Assembly: GCF_000092425.1 (NCBI RefSeq)
Contig: NC_014221.1
Span: 2,237,001-2,301,000, forward strand
From: Truepera radiovictrix DSM 17093
GTDB lineage: Bacteria > Deinococcota > Deinococci > Deinococcales > Trueperaceae
DNA length: 64,000 nt
Direction of reading: 5' to 3'
Shown: positions 28,675 through 38,886 of the stretch, one piece after another
Layout of the letters: each line of letters opens with the position of its first letter
How positions within the stretch are numbered: position 1 is the first letter of the stretch
Made by a program: the position numbers and the translations under genes
The notes under the pieces: generated by a model
Database searches by the model: none
Told to the model about the DNA's origin: nothing
What the model saw: the letters and a program-made list of their open reading frames with translations, nothing else

Positions 28675-29834
28675 TATCTCGCCCCCAACAGGAGCTCGAC
28701 GGTGAGCTGGTCGAGCCGCTCGAGCCCCGGCCCCCGAGTCCGGAGGGCGGGCAGGTCGAACGCCTCGGCTTTCAGCGCCTCGGCGTTCTCGGGGCTAAAG
28801 CGCCCGAGCGCCTCCAACCGCTCGTCGCGGACGCGGTACGCCTCCAGAGCGGCCTTGATGTCGGGGTCCTCCTTAAAGCGCTCGACCTTCTCTTTAAGGA
28901 GCAGGTAGGTCTTCATACACCCTTCGGCGAAGGCCCACACCCCCGCCTCGTCCTCGGTGCGTAGCGCGTGCGCGTCGAAGTGCTTGGGGCCGTCGTAACC
29001 GGACTCCTCGAGCAGCATAACGGTAAAAAAGGCCGCCTTGAGGTTTTCGGCACCGAAGCGCAAGTCTTGGTCGAAGCGGCTCATCTTCTGGTCGTTGAGG
29101 TCGACGTGAAAGAGCTTGCCCGCGTCGAGCGCTTGGGCCAGCGCGTGCGGGAAGGAAAGCCCGGCCATCGTCTCGTGGGCAAACTCGGGGTTGAGCCCGA
29201 AGAGCTCGGGGCGCTCGAGGGTGGTGATAAAGCCCAGCGCGCTGCCCACGGTGGGGAGGAAGATGTCCCCCCGCGGCTCGTTGGGTTTGGGTTCTAAAGC
29301 GAAGCGGAAGCCGTAACCCTGGCTCTCCGAGTAGGCCGCCAAAAAGTTCAAGGCGTCGCGAAACCAGCCCAAAGCGTCGAGGAGCTTGCCGCCAGCGTCG
29401 ACCTCCGCGCCCTCACGCCCCCCCCAGAAGACGTACACCTCAGCGCCCAGCTCGGCGCCGAGGTCCATGGCGCGCATCGTCTTCTGCAGCGCGTAGGCGC
29501 GGACGCGGGCGTCGGCGCTCGTAAAGGCGCCGTCTTTAAACACCGGGTCGGTGAAGAGGTTGGTCGTCGCCATGGTGACCTTGAGGCCGGTGTCAGCGAG
29601 CGCCCGCTTAAACGTGCCGACGATACGGTCACGCTCCTGGGCCGAGGCGCCCTGTGGGACGAGGTCGTTGTCGTGCAGCGAGACGCCGTAAGCGCCCCTT
29701 TCGGCGAGCTGCTGCAGGCTGTAGGTGGGGTCCAAAGCGGCGCGGGTGGGTTCGCCGAAGGGGTCGCGGCCGACGTTGCCGACCGTCCAGAGGCCGAAGG
29801 TAAACTTGTCGCTCTTCTGCGGGGTGCGGGTCAT
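28674..29834 (-). CDS. xylA: Xylose isomerase
   Basis: Converts xylose to xylulose. A 386-residue class I enzyme of the Thermus/Streptomyces type. The catalytic His lies in [11 protein letters not shown], the metal ligands are in [30 protein letters not shown] and [16 protein letters not shown], and the start [11 protein letters not shown] is typical. A strong ribosome binding site TAGGAGG precedes the ATG. Xylulokinase is not in this window. The 87-bp gap before it holds an 8-bp inverted repeat (29863-29870 with 29889-29896). Confidence 0.96.
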   Translation of the reverse strand: MTRTPQKSDKFTFGLWTVGNVGRDPFGEPTRAALDPTYSLQQLAERGAYGVSLHDNDLVPQGASAQERDRIVGTFKRALADTGLKVTMATTNLFTDPVFKDGAFTSADARVRAYALQKTMRAMDLGAELGAEVYVFWGGREGAEVDAGGKLLDALGWFRDALNFLAAYSESQGYGFRFALEPKPNEPRGDIFLPTVGSALGFITTLERPELFGLNPEFAHETMAGLSFPHALAQALDAGKLFHVDLNDQKMSRFDQDLRFGAENLKAAFFTVMLLEESGYDGPKHFDAHALRTEDEAGVWAFAEGCMKTYLLLKEKVERFKEDPDIKAALEAYRVRDERLEALGRFSPENAEALKAEAFDLPALRTRGPGLERLDQLTVELLLGAR

Positions 29835-29862
29835 GAAAACCTCCTAAACAAGCGAAGATAGT

Positions 29863-29896
29863 GTGCGCCCGCCGAGGCGTCTTTTTCAGGGCGCAC
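29863..29896 (-). promoter_or_regulatory. Inverted repeat in the thuA-xylA gap
   Basis: GTGCGCCC and GGGCGCAC separated by 18 nt, about 30 bp before xylA. It could be an operator, an RNA hairpin that sets relative expression, or a partial terminator. No clear promoter accompanies it. Confidence 0.35.
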
Positions 29897-29921
29897 CTCT
29901 CGAATCGAACCGTTTAGCCGC

Positions 29922-30572
29922 TTAACGCGCCGCCCAGAGCATCCCCCTGAGCATTATCGTCCTCGCCTCCGGCACCTCGAAGTCCTGGCGCACGTGGCCC
30001 AACGACGAGTAGAACACCCGTCCGGCCCCGAAGCGGCGCTTCCACACCACCGGCATGACCGTTCCAGCGATCCACGGAGCATTGCCGTACTCCCCCGAAA
30101 AGGTCGTCGTCGCCAGCACCTCGTTGCTCGGGTCGACGTGCATATAGTACTGCTCCGAAACCATGTCAAAGTCGTCCAAACCCTGGGTGATGGGGTCGTG
30201 GTGATCTCGGATGTTCACCCGGTAGGGGATGATGTCCCCCGGGTGCGCCACCCACTGCCCACCGACCATCCACTGGTAGGCGACGCTCTGCCGGAACGCG
30301 TCGGCCATGCCGCCGTGCCACCCCGCTATGCCCACCCCGCCGCGCACGGCACCGAGCAGCCCCGCCTCCTGCTCCGGCGTGATCTGGCTCATCGTCCAGA
30401 TCGGTACGATGAGGTGCAGCGACGTCATGTAGGCGTCGTCGGTGTAGACGCCCAGGTCGGAGACGACGTCGACCGCAAACCCCTCGCGGCGCAGCAAGCC
30501 CGCGAAGAGCTCGGCGCACGCCTCCGGCTCGTGCCCCTCCCAGCCGCCCCAGTTGATCAGCGCGCGCTTCAT
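29922..30572 (-). CDS. ThuA-domain protein (trehalose utilisation family)
   Basis: A 216-residue ThuA-like member of the class I glutamine amidotransferase fold. It begins [13 protein letters not shown] and has [14 protein letters not shown] and a C-terminal [13 protein letters not shown] block, as in ThuA proteins from sugar-use operons. ThuA homologues take part in disaccharide catabolism through keto-sugars; the reaction is not established. It overlaps the Gfo/Idh/MocA gene by 4 bases (ATGA), and such pairing is frequent, pointing to one oxidative step on an imported sugar. Confidence 0.85.
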   Translation of the reverse strand: MKRALINWGGWEGHEPEACAELFAGLLRREGFAVDVVSDLGVYTDDAYMTSLHLIVPIWTMSQITPEQEAGLLGAVRGGVGIAGWHGGMADAFRQSVAYQWMVGGQWVAHPGDIIPYRVNIRDHHDPITQGLDDFDMVSEQYYMHVDPSNEVLATTTFSGEYGNAPWIAGTVMPVVWKRRFGAGRVFYSSLGHVRQDFEVPEARTIMLRGMLWAAR

Positions 30573-31705
30573 GAGGTCGCGCTCACCGCCGCCTCGAGCC
30601 TCCCCTGGCCGACCCCTAAGGGCAGCGGTTCGGGGCGCTCGCAGCGGCTCTGGATGGTGACGTGTGTTCCGCGTTCGGCGGCCTCATGGAGCGACTGCAT
30701 GGTGTCTAGAACGTGAAACGCCAGCTCGCCGTGACAGCGGTGGGGCCGGCCTGCGAGGAGCGCGTGCGCCAGGTCGGCGGCGCCGATACCGCGCATGTTG
30801 TCGGTGTAGGCGTTGACCGGTTCCTGGGGTTCCCACGCCTCGGCACCTGCTGCCCGCACCCGGACCTCGCCGCCGAAGTGGTTGGGGTCGGGCACCTGCA
30901 AGCTGCCCAGCTCCCCGTGCAGCTCAATGGGGTGATGGGTGTGGTGGTGGACGTCGAAACTCATCACCAGCGTGACGAGCGCGCCGCTATGAAACTCTAA
31001 AGTTCCGGAGACGTGTGTCGGCACCTCCACCGGGATCACCTCGCCGCGCCGCGGTTCGCTCATGATGGTGCGCGTAGGGTAGCTCATCGCCGCCGCCGCG
31101 CTCACCCGGCGCACCGGCCCCAAGAGGTGCACGAGCGCCGTGAGGTAGTAGGGCCCCATGTCGAACAGGGGACCGCCGCCCCGGCGGTAGTAGAAGTCGG
31201 GGTTGGGGTGCCAGCGCTCGTGGCCGGGGATCATCATAAAGGCCGTACCGGCCACCACCCGGCCGATGGCGCCGCTGTCGAGAACAAAGCGGGCGGTCTG
31301 CAACCCCGCCCCCAAAAAGGTGTCGGGGGCGCAGCTCACCCGGAGCCCTAGCTCGGCGGCCTTGTCCAGCACGGCGCGGCCCTCGTCGCGGTTCAGCGCC
31401 AGCGGCTTCTCGACGTGCACGTGTTTGCCCGCCTCGAGGGCGGCGCGCGTCACCTCGGCGTGGGCTTGCGGCACGGTGAGGTTGAGGACGATGTCGAGGT
31501 CGCCTCTGGCGAGCAGCGCTTCGACCGGCTGCGCCTCGACGCCCCACCGCCGGGACGCGCTGAGGGCGGCCTCGGGGATCCGGTCGGCGCACGCGACGAG
31601 CCCCAGCACGGGAAACGTTCGGACGGTCCTAACGTACGCATCGCTGATGGTGCCGCAGCCGATGAGGCCGACTTTGACCTTCGGCTCGGGCCGGTGCGGC
31701 GTCAT
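30569..31705 (-). CDS. Gfo/Idh/MocA family NAD(P)-dependent oxidoreductase
   Basis: A 378-residue sugar dehydrogenase-like protein. The Rossmann motif [15 protein letters not shown] is at the N-terminus, [10 protein letters not shown] is the family EKP motif with the catalytic Lys, and a GFO_IDH_MocA_C domain follows ([21 protein letters not shown]). The substrate is unknown; its place between ThuA and GH43 in a xylan locus suggests a pentose, hexose or a sugar derivative. It starts 9 bp after the GH43 stop. Confidence 0.9.
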   Translation of the reverse strand: MTPHRPEPKVKVGLIGCGTISDAYVRTVRTFPVLGLVACADRIPEAALSASRRWGVEAQPVEALLARGDLDIVLNLTVPQAHAEVTRAALEAGKHVHVEKPLALNRDEGRAVLDKAAELGLRVSCAPDTFLGAGLQTARFVLDSGAIGRVVAGTAFMMIPGHERWHPNPDFYYRRGGGPLFDMGPYYLTALVHLLGPVRRVSAAAAMSYPTRTIMSEPRRGEVIPVEVPTHVSGTLEFHSGALVTLVMSFDVHHHTHHPIELHGELGSLQVPDPNHFGGEVRVRAAGAEAWEPQEPVNAYTDNMRGIGAADLAHALLAGRPHRCHGELAFHVLDTMQSLHEAAERGTHVTIQSRCERPEPLPLGVGQGRLEAAVSATS

Positions 31706-31714
31706 GGGTGCACC

Positions 31715-33352
31715 TCACGCGTCTTCGCGGTAGCTGAAGTAGTCGAAGTCGGCATGGCGCCTCCTCCCGCTCAGGTCTTGGGCGCAGAGCCCGATAAAGG
31801 TCCCCGTAAAGCTGAGCCCCTGGCAGTAGTCGTCCGAGAGCTTGCCCGCGTCGAAGCGCGGGCCGACTTCCCGCCACGCCCCCGGTTCGGTGGCGTAGGC
31901 GAAGCGAAACGTCTCGCGCTCAAAGCGTACCTTGAGAAAGACGCGCGCGGCGCCCTCGACGGACACGTCCTCGTCGAGCGCCTCATCATAAACGCTGTGG
32001 TCGCACGTGAGGATGTTGAGGCTTTTGCCGAGCACCTCGTCGCGGCTGAGGCGCAGGTACACCCAGTTGTTCGCCTGGTAAAACGCCACGAGCCCCGCCA
32101 TCTGCTGAAACGTCTCGGGTTCAAACTCTACGCACGTCTCCGCCTCCGCGACGTGCGCTTGCAAACGCCTCGCCACGAGGCTCTGACGGTGCCGCGAGAT
32201 GAGCGACTCGCGCCCCCGGAGGCGTAAAAAGCCGGGACGCTCACGCAGCGACAACCAGCTCTCATCGTGCGGGACGCGCAGCGTCTGCCAGTGCGGGCTC
32301 AGCGTGGGCGCGTCAAAGTCATCGCGCTCGTTTTCAGGGGGGAAAGGGTGCGCCGGGAGCGCGGGCGCCGGGACCTGCAGCTTGGGCGCGTTGTCGCCGC
32401 CCGCCAAGCGCGGCCAGTCGCCGCGCGGCCACTCGAGCCGCTGCAGCGCCGTCTCGCGGCCCAAGTTGCAGCGCCCTAGGGGCGAGAGCGGCCTACCGCA
32501 GAGGTGCGCGAGGTACCACTCGCCCGTCTGCGTCTCGACCAGCGAGCCGTGGCCGGCTTTTTGCAGCTCGAGCTCGGGCCTGCCGCGCGAGGTCAGGAGC
32601 GGGTTGTCGGGGTGCACCTCGTAGGGCCCGGTGAGCGTTTTCGAGCGCGCGAGCGTTACGGCGTGCTCGTACGTCGTGCCCCCTTCGGCGGTGAGGAGAT
32701 AGTAAAAGCCGTCTTTGCGGACGATGTGCGGCCCCTCGGTCACGCGCAAGTGGGTACCCCTAAAGATGTTGTGCACCGGCCCGACCAACTCCCCGGCGGC
32801 CGGGTCGAACTCCTGCAGGAGAATGCCACCGAAGGGGTTTTTCCCCTTGCGGTGGTCCCAGATCATGTTAAGCAGCCACTTGCGCCCGTCTACGTCGTGA
32901 AAGAGCGATGGGTCGAAACCGCTCGAGTTGAGGTACACGGGCTCCGACCACGGGCCACAGATGTCGGGGGCCGTGACGAGATAGTTGTGCGCGTCCTTAA
33001 AAGGTTCGCGCACCCCCCACGTCTTGACGTCGGTATAGATCAGGTAAAAGAGCCCGTCGGCGTAGCTCAGGTGGGGCGCCCACACCCCACCCGAGTCGGG
33101 GTTGCCGATCATGTCGAGCTGGCTCCGCCGGTCTAGCGCGCGCCCCACGAGCCGCCAATGCACGAGGTCGCGCGAGTGGTGCAGCTGCACGCCAGGAAAC
33201 CACTCGAAGGTGGAGGTGGCAATATAGAAGTCGTTCTCGACGCGCACGATCGAAGGGTCGGGGTTGAAACCGCGCAGGATGGGGTTTTGGATGTACGCCC
33301 GCGCTTCGTCGGTCCGGGGGGGAGACAGGGTATCGGTTAACGTTTCGGACAT
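31715..33352 (-). CDS. GH43 beta-xylosidase
   Basis: A 545-residue five-bladed propeller enzyme that removes xylose from the non-reducing end of xylo-oligosaccharides. The catalytic base lies in GFNPDPSIVR, the pKa modulator in SSGFDPSLFHD, and the acid in VTEGPHIV. The last 200 residues form the beta-sandwich domain of the large GH43 xylosidases. No signal peptide, so it works on imported oligosaccharides. AAGGAG precedes the ATG. A 151-bp gap separates it from the GH10 gene upstream. Confidence 0.93.
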   Translation of the reverse strand: MSETLTDTLSPPRTDEARAYIQNPILRGFNPDPSIVRVENDFYIATSTFEWFPGVQLHHSRDLVHWRLVGRALDRRSQLDMIGNPDSGGVWAPHLSYADGLFYLIYTDVKTWGVREPFKDAHNYLVTAPDICGPWSEPVYLNSSGFDPSLFHDVDGRKWLLNMIWDHRKGKNPFGGILLQEFDPAAGELVGPVHNIFRGTHLRVTEGPHIVRKDGFYYLLTAEGGTTYEHAVTLARSKTLTGPYEVHPDNPLLTSRGRPELELQKAGHGSLVETQTGEWYLAHLCGRPLSPLGRCNLGRETALQRLEWPRGDWPRLAGGDNAPKLQVPAPALPAHPFPPENERDDFDAPTLSPHWQTLRVPHDESWLSLRERPGFLRLRGRESLISRHRQSLVARRLQAHVAEAETCVEFEPETFQQMAGLVAFYQANNWVYLRLSRDEVLGKSLNILTCDHSVYDEALDEDVSVEGAARVFLKVRFERETFRFAYATEPGAWREVGPRFDAGKLSDDYCQGLSFTGTFIGLCAQDLSGRRRHADFDYFSYREDA

Positions 33353-33503
33353 CTGCAGCTCCTTGCTGTAGCAGATAGCATCTGGTCGGTTACGCGGCCG
33401 CTATCACGCGGGTGCGGCACACCTTCGAGATGCCGCTTGCAGACTTGAAGTCGGTGAGCATGCCGAGGATCGTCATGCGCGTTTCACGCGGCGCCCCGTA
33501 GGC

Positions 33504-34490
33504 TCACCGCTGACTCTCGAGGTAACTTCTCAGCCACGTCATCGCGGGACGCGGTTCATCAAACCAGTCGATGAGGTACGCGTTCGGCTTCCACATGGCG
33601 CCCGCGCGGTACCCCCAGAGCGTCACCCCGGCGACCGCCTCGTGCTCCCAGAGCACCGGAAAGAGGCTCCTGTAGAGTTCTAACTGCCGCGCGTCGTCGG
33701 CGGTCTCGAGGTCGAGTTCGGAGACGTAGATGGGCACGCCGAGCTCACCGAGCGCGTCTAGGCTCGCGCTTACGGTCTCGGGTGAGACGGTCTCGAGGCC
33801 GTGCGCCTGCACGCCGACGCCGTCGATGAGGCCGCGCTCGTCCAGCAGGCGCACAATCTCGGCGTAGCGCTCGCGGTTCGCCTCGCAGCAGAGGATGTTG
33901 TACTCGTTGATGAGCAGCTTCGCCTCGGGGAGCGCCTCACGCGCCCGCTCGAACGCCCACACCACCCAGTCCCAACCCGTCTCGCCGTCGCCACCCAGAG
34001 CCTCCTTGTAGCTAGGGGGCGCGTGCAGCGGCTCGTTGACGACGTCTACGAGCGCGACGTCCGGGTAGCGCTCAGCGAAGGCCCAGATCCACGCCTCGAC
34101 CGCCGCGCGCTGCTCAGCCGGCGGGAGGTCGCCTAGCCAGCGCGGCTGCTGCTGGCCCCAGACGAAGGTGTGCTGTTTGACCGGCAGGTCGTGCTCGCGC
34201 GCGTAGGCGAAGATGCCGTCGAGCACCCCCCAGGTCATCGTCCCCCGCTGCGCTTCGACCGAGCCCCACTTGCCCGCGTTTTCGGGGGTGACCTGGTTCC
34301 AGAGGGTGGCGAAGTCCGGCTCGAGCTGCGCGCCCAGGATGTTGCCCAAAAACTTGTCGTGACCTCTAGCGAGCTGCGCGTGACCGAACGTGAGGGCGAG
34401 CAGCACGAGGAAAACGAGGGCGCGACGCATCGCGCTTAGCCACCTGGGCGGCGCGCCCTTTGAGGGGGCCGGGAGCGGCGTGCGGGTCAT
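33504..34490 (-). CDS. Secreted GH10 endo-1,4-beta-xylanase
   Basis: A 328-residue single-domain GH10 enzyme. An N-terminal signal peptide has a long polar n-region (hydrophobic core about residues 22-36, ending GHAQ). The acid/base lies in VDVVNEPLH and the nucleophile in IYVSELDLE; VTPENAGKWGS and TLWGY match the barrel. The start at 34490 overlaps the GH81 stop (ATGA) and has AAAGGAG, better than the internal ATG at 34430. It is clearly a paralogue of the GH10 module at 41.3-43.4 kb (both share NQVTPENAGKWGSVEA and SYKEALGGDG), pointing to a duplication. Confidence 0.94.
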   Translation of the reverse strand: MTRTPLPAPSKGAPPRWLSAMRRALVFLVLLALTFGHAQLARGHDKFLGNILGAQLEPDFATLWNQVTPENAGKWGSVEAQRGTMTWGVLDGIFAYAREHDLPVKQHTFVWGQQQPRWLGDLPPAEQRAAVEAWIWAFAERYPDVALVDVVNEPLHAPPSYKEALGGDGETGWDWVVWAFERAREALPEAKLLINEYNILCCEANRERYAEIVRLLDERGLIDGVGVQAHGLETVSPETVSASLDALGELGVPIYVSELDLETADDARQLELYRSLFPVLWEHEAVAGVTLWGYRAGAMWKPNAYLIDWFDEPRPAMTWLRSYLESQR

Positions 34491-36682
34491 GGAGTCTCCT
34501 TTACCGTCAGCGTGTGCGGCGCCGCCGTGAGCACCGTGCCGTCGGCGAAGGTGACGGTGCGCGGCGCGCCCGATGGGTTGTAGGCCAGGTAGGTGCGCGC
34601 GCCCCCCTTGGCCAAGACCGCCGTCTGCGGGGCGTTGGCGGTGATTGGCTCAGGGCCGCCGTAGCGACGCAGGCTAGTCAACCAGTGCAGGACGCGCGCG
34701 CGGCTCTCGCCGAACTCGGGGCGGAGCTCCGGACTCCAGAGGGCCAGCGCCTCGTCGGGGTCGGCGAGCGCCAGGTACGACAGGGCGATGTCGGGCCAAT
34801 AGTGGGGGCGCGTGCCGACGAGCATGTGGTGGTAGTTGCGGCGCACGAAGTCCGGTGCCAGCCCCAGGTAGAGCGAACTCGCGGTGACCGGCAGGAAGTT
34901 GATGCCGTGAACCGCTTCGGGGTCCGAGGTCCACCAGGTGGTGTAGGCGCCGCCGTCGCTCCAGAGGATGCCGATGGCGGTATGGGGGTAGGCCGCGGGG
35001 AAGTTGCCTCCCTCGGCCAACCAGTACTCCCAGACGGCGGCAGTCTGGGTCGCGTAGAGGTAGACGCCTAGCTCGAGGAGCGCCGCGTCGCCGACCGCGT
35101 CGGCCCAGCGGATGAGGCCGGCGGCGAAGTTGACCGCCTCCGAGGAGGACTCGAGGTTGTTCCCGCGCCCGTACATACCGCTCCCGGAAGCCCAGCCGTG
35201 GCCGAGGTAGGGGTCTAACGCGCGCAGAAAGGGGAACAGCGGGTCGCCCCTGGGGGCGGCGACGTCGCGGATAAGGAGCGCGACCACCTGCCCCCAGGTC
35301 TCGGCCCAGGCGGGGTCGCGCTCGGCGACGCTGGCAGCAGCCTGCAGGAAGTAGCCGTAGTGAAAGGCGTGGTCGTTGAGGCTGTGGTCGAGCCCGTGCG
35401 AGGTGGGCGCGGCGATGAGAGCCCCCCAGGTGGCGTTGTAGTAGAGGAGCGGCAGGCTCTCGGGGGTGAACCAGAGCTCGAGCCGCTCCTTAAGGGCCTC
35501 CAGCAGCGCCGCCGCCGCCTCGGTGTCCCCGAGCTGCTCGGCAATAGGCAGCAGCGCGGCGAGCTTGCCTAAGCTCTTGCCGTCGGCGTACGAGTCCGGC
35601 ATCCGCGTCTGCCCCACGAAGAGTGGGAAAAAGACCTCCTGCTCCATAAAGTCGTCCAGCAGCGCCCGCAGCGCCTCGCTCGCCTCGGCGGCGAGCGGCA
35701 GCACCGGCAGGACGCCGCGGTAGGGCAGGCGCAGGGTCACGCGGTCGGTTTCGGCGAGCGTCATGACGCCGCGCGGCGTCTCGTAGTGGAGCTCGGTCAG
35801 CGGCGCGTCGGTGTGCTTGTGGTGGAGCGGGTAGAGCCCCATGAGCGCCCCCTGCGGGGCCGTCAGCGTCAAGGTGACCTCGACCACCCCCTCGTCCGGC
35901 AGCCAGCGCCAGGAGGCGCGCGAGTCGGTGGGCGGGTGGTGCGCGTAACGGGCGAAGCGCGTGAGGAGCGCCTCGTCGGCCTCGGGGAGCGCCGCGACAC
36001 TCACAAGCGCCCCGGCGCCGCTTTCCTCAAGCGGCCCGCCGAAGCTCGCGCCGCTGAGCGTCCAAGCCCCGGGGTAGAAGACCGCGTAGTGGCGCCCCCC
36101 CAGGGTGACGCCGAGCGCACCGGGGGCGTCGTGCCAGACCTCGGGCGGCTCGCGGAAGCGGATGGCGGCCGGGCCGTCTAGCTCGAGGTAGGCGTAGGGC
36201 AGGCCCTGCCCCAAGGTCGCGCGCAAGGCGCGCGCCTCGTCCGGCGCCTCGCTCTCCCAGCGCACCGCGACCGTCCAGTCGCCATACCCCACCACGCGGG
36301 CGGCGTCGGCCGTGAAGTCGGTCATCCCGACGACGAGGTCCGCGCGAAAGGGCATCTGGAAGCCCGTCTCGTCGACCTCGAGCGTCGGATAGCCGAGCGC
36401 CAGCCCCTCGGGGCGCGCCTGGTAGCTCAGCGGCCCAGCGTAGATCGGCTCCGAAAACGCCGTCCAGAGGAGCGAGCTCCACCAGCGGTTGGTCGGTACC
36501 GGACCCTCCCAGGCATCCCGGTAGGGGGTGTCGGGCGGGTCGATGATGTTGGGGGGGCGTTCGGTGACGTAGCCGCCCGCGCCGAGGCCGACGGGCGCCA
36601 CTTGGACGGGCGCCGCCGGGACGCCCAACGCACCCGCACACAACACACCCGTACACAACAAGAGGGCGAGAGGGCGCTTCAC
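34487..36682 (-). CDS. Secreted GH81 endo-1,3-beta-glucanase
   Basis: A 731-residue exported enzyme (signal peptide about residues 1-23). The family hallmarks are present: VPTNRWWSSL near residue 66, the central catalytic block HSLNDHAFHYGYFLQAAA, and NNLESSSEAVNFAAGLI, followed by the all-helical catalytic domain. GH81 enzymes cut beta-1,3-glucans such as laminarin, curdlan or fungal wall glucan, not xylan, so the locus also targets another polymer. It overlaps both neighbours by 4 bases and is clearly in the same operon. Confidence 0.9.
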   Translation of the reverse strand: MKRPLALLLCTGVLCAGALGVPAAPVQVAPVGLGAGGYVTERPPNIIDPPDTPYRDAWEGPVPTNRWWSSLLWTAFSEPIYAGPLSYQARPEGLALGYPTLEVDETGFQMPFRADLVVGMTDFTADAARVVGYGDWTVAVRWESEAPDEARALRATLGQGLPYAYLELDGPAAIRFREPPEVWHDAPGALGVTLGGRHYAVFYPGAWTLSGASFGGPLEESGAGALVSVAALPEADEALLTRFARYAHHPPTDSRASWRWLPDEGVVEVTLTLTAPQGALMGLYPLHHKHTDAPLTELHYETPRGVMTLAETDRVTLRLPYRGVLPVLPLAAEASEALRALLDDFMEQEVFFPLFVGQTRMPDSYADGKSLGKLAALLPIAEQLGDTEAAAALLEALKERLELWFTPESLPLLYYNATWGALIAAPTSHGLDHSLNDHAFHYGYFLQAAASVAERDPAWAETWGQVVALLIRDVAAPRGDPLFPFLRALDPYLGHGWASGSGMYGRGNNLESSSEAVNFAAGLIRWADAVGDAALLELGVYLYATQTAAVWEYWLAEGGNFPAAYPHTAIGILWSDGGAYTTWWTSDPEAVHGINFLPVTASSLYLGLAPDFVRRNYHHMLVGTRPHYWPDIALSYLALADPDEALALWSPELRPEFGESRARVLHWLTSLRRYGGPEPITANAPQTAVLAKGGARTYLAYNPSGAPRTVTFADGTVLTAAPHTLTVKETP

Positions 36683-37998
36683 GGCGCGCCCCTCACGAGC
36701 ACCACCGAACGCGCCGGTACGGCGACGGGGGCGCCCGCTGCCTGCACGGCCTCCCGGTAGCCGAGCAGCGCCTCGAAGGTCGGTTCATCCAGCGTGTTGA
36801 CCTCGAGGGTGCCCGCGACGCCCTGGAGCGTGACGCGAACGGCTTCGTCGCCGCGGTTGACCAGAAGCAGCTGCACGCTTTCCGCGCCGCTCTCCCCCGC
36901 TCCCCCATCGTCCGCTACCGCGTAGGCCGTGAGCAGGGGCGCCCCGGTACCAACGGCGCCGTCGGCACGGACGTCCAGCACGGTGCCCGCGAAGTCAGAG
37001 AGCATCTCGAACACGTAGTAGGTGGGGCGCACCCAGCCGCTCCCGTCGATGAGCCCGTGACCGCCGAAGCCCTGCAGCGCGAAGTAAAAACCCGCGACGC
37101 CCTCCTGCGCGAGCTGCCCGAGCACGTCGGCGAGCCACAGCGCCGCCGTCACGTCCTCGAGGTGTCGGTAGGAGGCGGTGCGCCACGAGAGGCCGAACTC
37201 GGTCACCGCGAGCGCGGTGTCTTTGAGGTAACCGCGCGGGTTGTGCTCGGGGCTCCTCAGCCACGCCCGGTAGCGCCGGATCTCCTCGCCGACCCCCTGC
37301 GAGGTCGCAAGCGCCGCCGCGTCCTCCCAGGTGCCGTCGGTCGGGTAAACGTGCCAGGTGAGCACGTCTAGTAGCTCGCCGCACCCGAAGAGCACCGCGC
37401 GCAGGTAGTCCTCGCCGAGGGGCCTCGAGCCCGACACCGCCGGCCCGGTGATGCGGTTGTCGGGGTTCACGGCCCTTAGCGCCGCCGCGAAGCCCGCCAG
37501 GCGCTCGCAGTAGACCTCCGGCGTCCAAGCGGCGTCCATCCGGTTCTGCGGGTAGAGGTCGGGTTCGTTGCCGACCGCCCAGTGCCGGACGGGGACGCCG
37601 ATGCTCTCGAAGTAGCGCGCGGCCGCCGCGGCGTGCTCGGGCCCCTCGAAGAAGTTGGCGACCACCCACACCTCGGGCTCGCCGAGCAGCTCCCACTGCA
37701 CCCTAAAGGCGTCTATCATGTCGGTGGTGAGCGGGAAGTTGTCGGCGTCGTTGCCGGGGGGAAAGCGCAGCGCCCGGACCCCCACAGCCTCCCACGCGGC
37801 GGCGTAGAGCGCGACCTGCATGGCGAGGCCGTAGTTAAACCCGCTCGGCCGTTCGGCGCGCGCCGCGCCTGCGGCCCTCGGCTCGAGCGTGAGGGTGACG
37901 CTCGCCGCCGAGGCCACCGTCAGGAGGGAGAGGGCAAGCAAGAGGGTGCAGCGCCACCACACCCTCCCCACCAGACGTTCGAGCTTGCGCCCTGCCAC
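36679..37998 (-). CDS. Secreted clan-A glycoside hydrolase (GH39/GH51/GH79-like)
   Basis: A 439-residue exported protein with a signal peptide (hydrophobic core about residues 18-31). An (alpha/beta)8 barrel of clan GH-A is seen: the acid/base is in HWAVGNEPDLYPQ and the probable nucleophile is in LAVTEFGLSW; a beta-rich C-terminal domain follows. The exact family cannot be fixed by eye; arabinofuranosidase, xylosidase or glucuronidase-like enzymes share this layout. The GTG start is 12 bp after the permease stop. It is co-transcribed with GH81. Confidence 0.75.
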   Translation of the reverse strand: MAGRKLERLVGRVWWRCTLLLALSLLTVASAASVTLTLEPRAAGAARAERPSGFNYGLAMQVALYAAAWEAVGVRALRFPPGNDADNFPLTTDMIDAFRVQWELLGEPEVWVVANFFEGPEHAAAAARYFESIGVPVRHWAVGNEPDLYPQNRMDAAWTPEVYCERLAGFAAALRAVNPDNRITGPAVSGSRPLGEDYLRAVLFGCGELLDVLTWHVYPTDGTWEDAAALATSQGVGEEIRRYRAWLRSPEHNPRGYLKDTALAVTEFGLSWRTASYRHLEDVTAALWLADVLGQLAQEGVAGFYFALQGFGGHGLIDGSGWVRPTYYVFEMLSDFAGTVLDVRADGAVGTGAPLLTAYAVADDGGAGESGAESVQLLLVNRGDEAVRVTLQGVAGTLEVNTLDEPTFEALLGYREAVQAAGAPVAVPARSVVLVRGAP

Positions 37999-38010
37999 CT
38001 CAGCCCCGCC

Positions 38011-38886
38011 TCATCCTTTGACCGACCCCGCCGTGAGACCGTCGATGACCTGCCTCGAGGCGAAGACGAAGATGATAAGCAGCGGCACCACCGCGAGCGC
38101 CGTGCCGAACAAGACCGCCCCCCAGTCGGTTTGGATCTGCCCCTGAAGGGTGCGCAGCGCCAACGGGATGGTGTAGTTCTCCCTCGAGTTGAGCACCACG
38201 AGCGGCCCCAAAAAGTTGTTCCACTGCCCGATAAAGGTCAGCAGCCCAAGGGTCGCGAGGCCGGGACGAATAAGCGGCAGCACGATGTTCCAGTAGATGC
38301 GAAACTCCGAAGCGCCGTCGATGCGCGCGGCGTCCATCAGCTCGCGCGAGATGGCCGAGGCGATGTACTGGCGCATCAAAAAGATGCCGAACGCACTCGC
38401 CATACCCGGAAACCACACCGCGCGGGGGGTGTCGAGCCAACCGAGCCACTGGATGATCAGGTAGTAGGGGATGATGCCTAAAAGCGGCGGGATCATCAGC
38501 GACACGATCAGGATCGCGAAGAGCACCCGCTTAAAGCGGAAGGTGTACATCGCGAAACCAAAGCCGCCCAAGCTGCAGAAAAAGAGCGTCGTCACGGTCG
38601 CCATGAGCGCGATGTAGACGCTGTTCCAGATGTTGCGCAAAAAGGGCAGGCGCGCTATCAGGGCTTCGTAGTTGCGACCGAGAAACTCTCCAAACCATAA
38701 AGGTGGCGGCGCGGAGAAGATGTCGGTCTGGGCGTGGGTCGCCAGCACGAACATCCAGTAGAAGGGAAAGAGCGTCAGGAGGGCCAGCGCGATGAGCAGG
38801 ACGTAGAGCACGAGTTTACCGAGGGCCGTACCGATCGCCGGCGCTTTGCGCGTGCGGGTGGCCGAAGCGGGAGCGCTCGCTTGCAT
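38011..38886 (-). CDS. Sugar ABC transporter permease, MalG type (CUT1)
   Basis: A 291-residue inner-membrane protein with six predicted helices, starting with a polar N-terminus (MQASAPASATRTRKAP). The coupling EAA loop reads ELMDAARIDGASEFRIYWNIVLPL. It pairs with the permease upstream to import oligosaccharides. The ATG overlaps the upstream stop (TGATG); a longer upstream frame is an overlap with that gene. Confidence 0.95.
   Translation of the reverse strand: MQASAPASATRTRKAPAIGTALGKLVLYVLLIALALLTLFPFYWMFVLATHAQTDIFSAPPPLWFGEFLGRNYEALIARLPFLRNIWNSVYIALMATVTTLFFCSLGGFGFAMYTFRFKRVLFAILIVSLMIPPLLGIIPYYLIIQWLGWLDTPRAVWFPGMASAFGIFLMRQYIASAISRELMDAARIDGASEFRIYWNIVLPLIRPGLATLGLLTFIGQWNNFLGPLVVLNSRENYTIPLALRTLQGQIQTDWGAVLFGTALAVVPLLIIFVFASRQVIDGLTAGSVKG

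Noticed and set aside
33390-33476. 28-residue minus-strand ORF in the GH10-GH43 gap (MTILGMLTDFKS and so on)
   Set aside because: No ribosome binding site, no recognisable relative, and too short to tell from chance.
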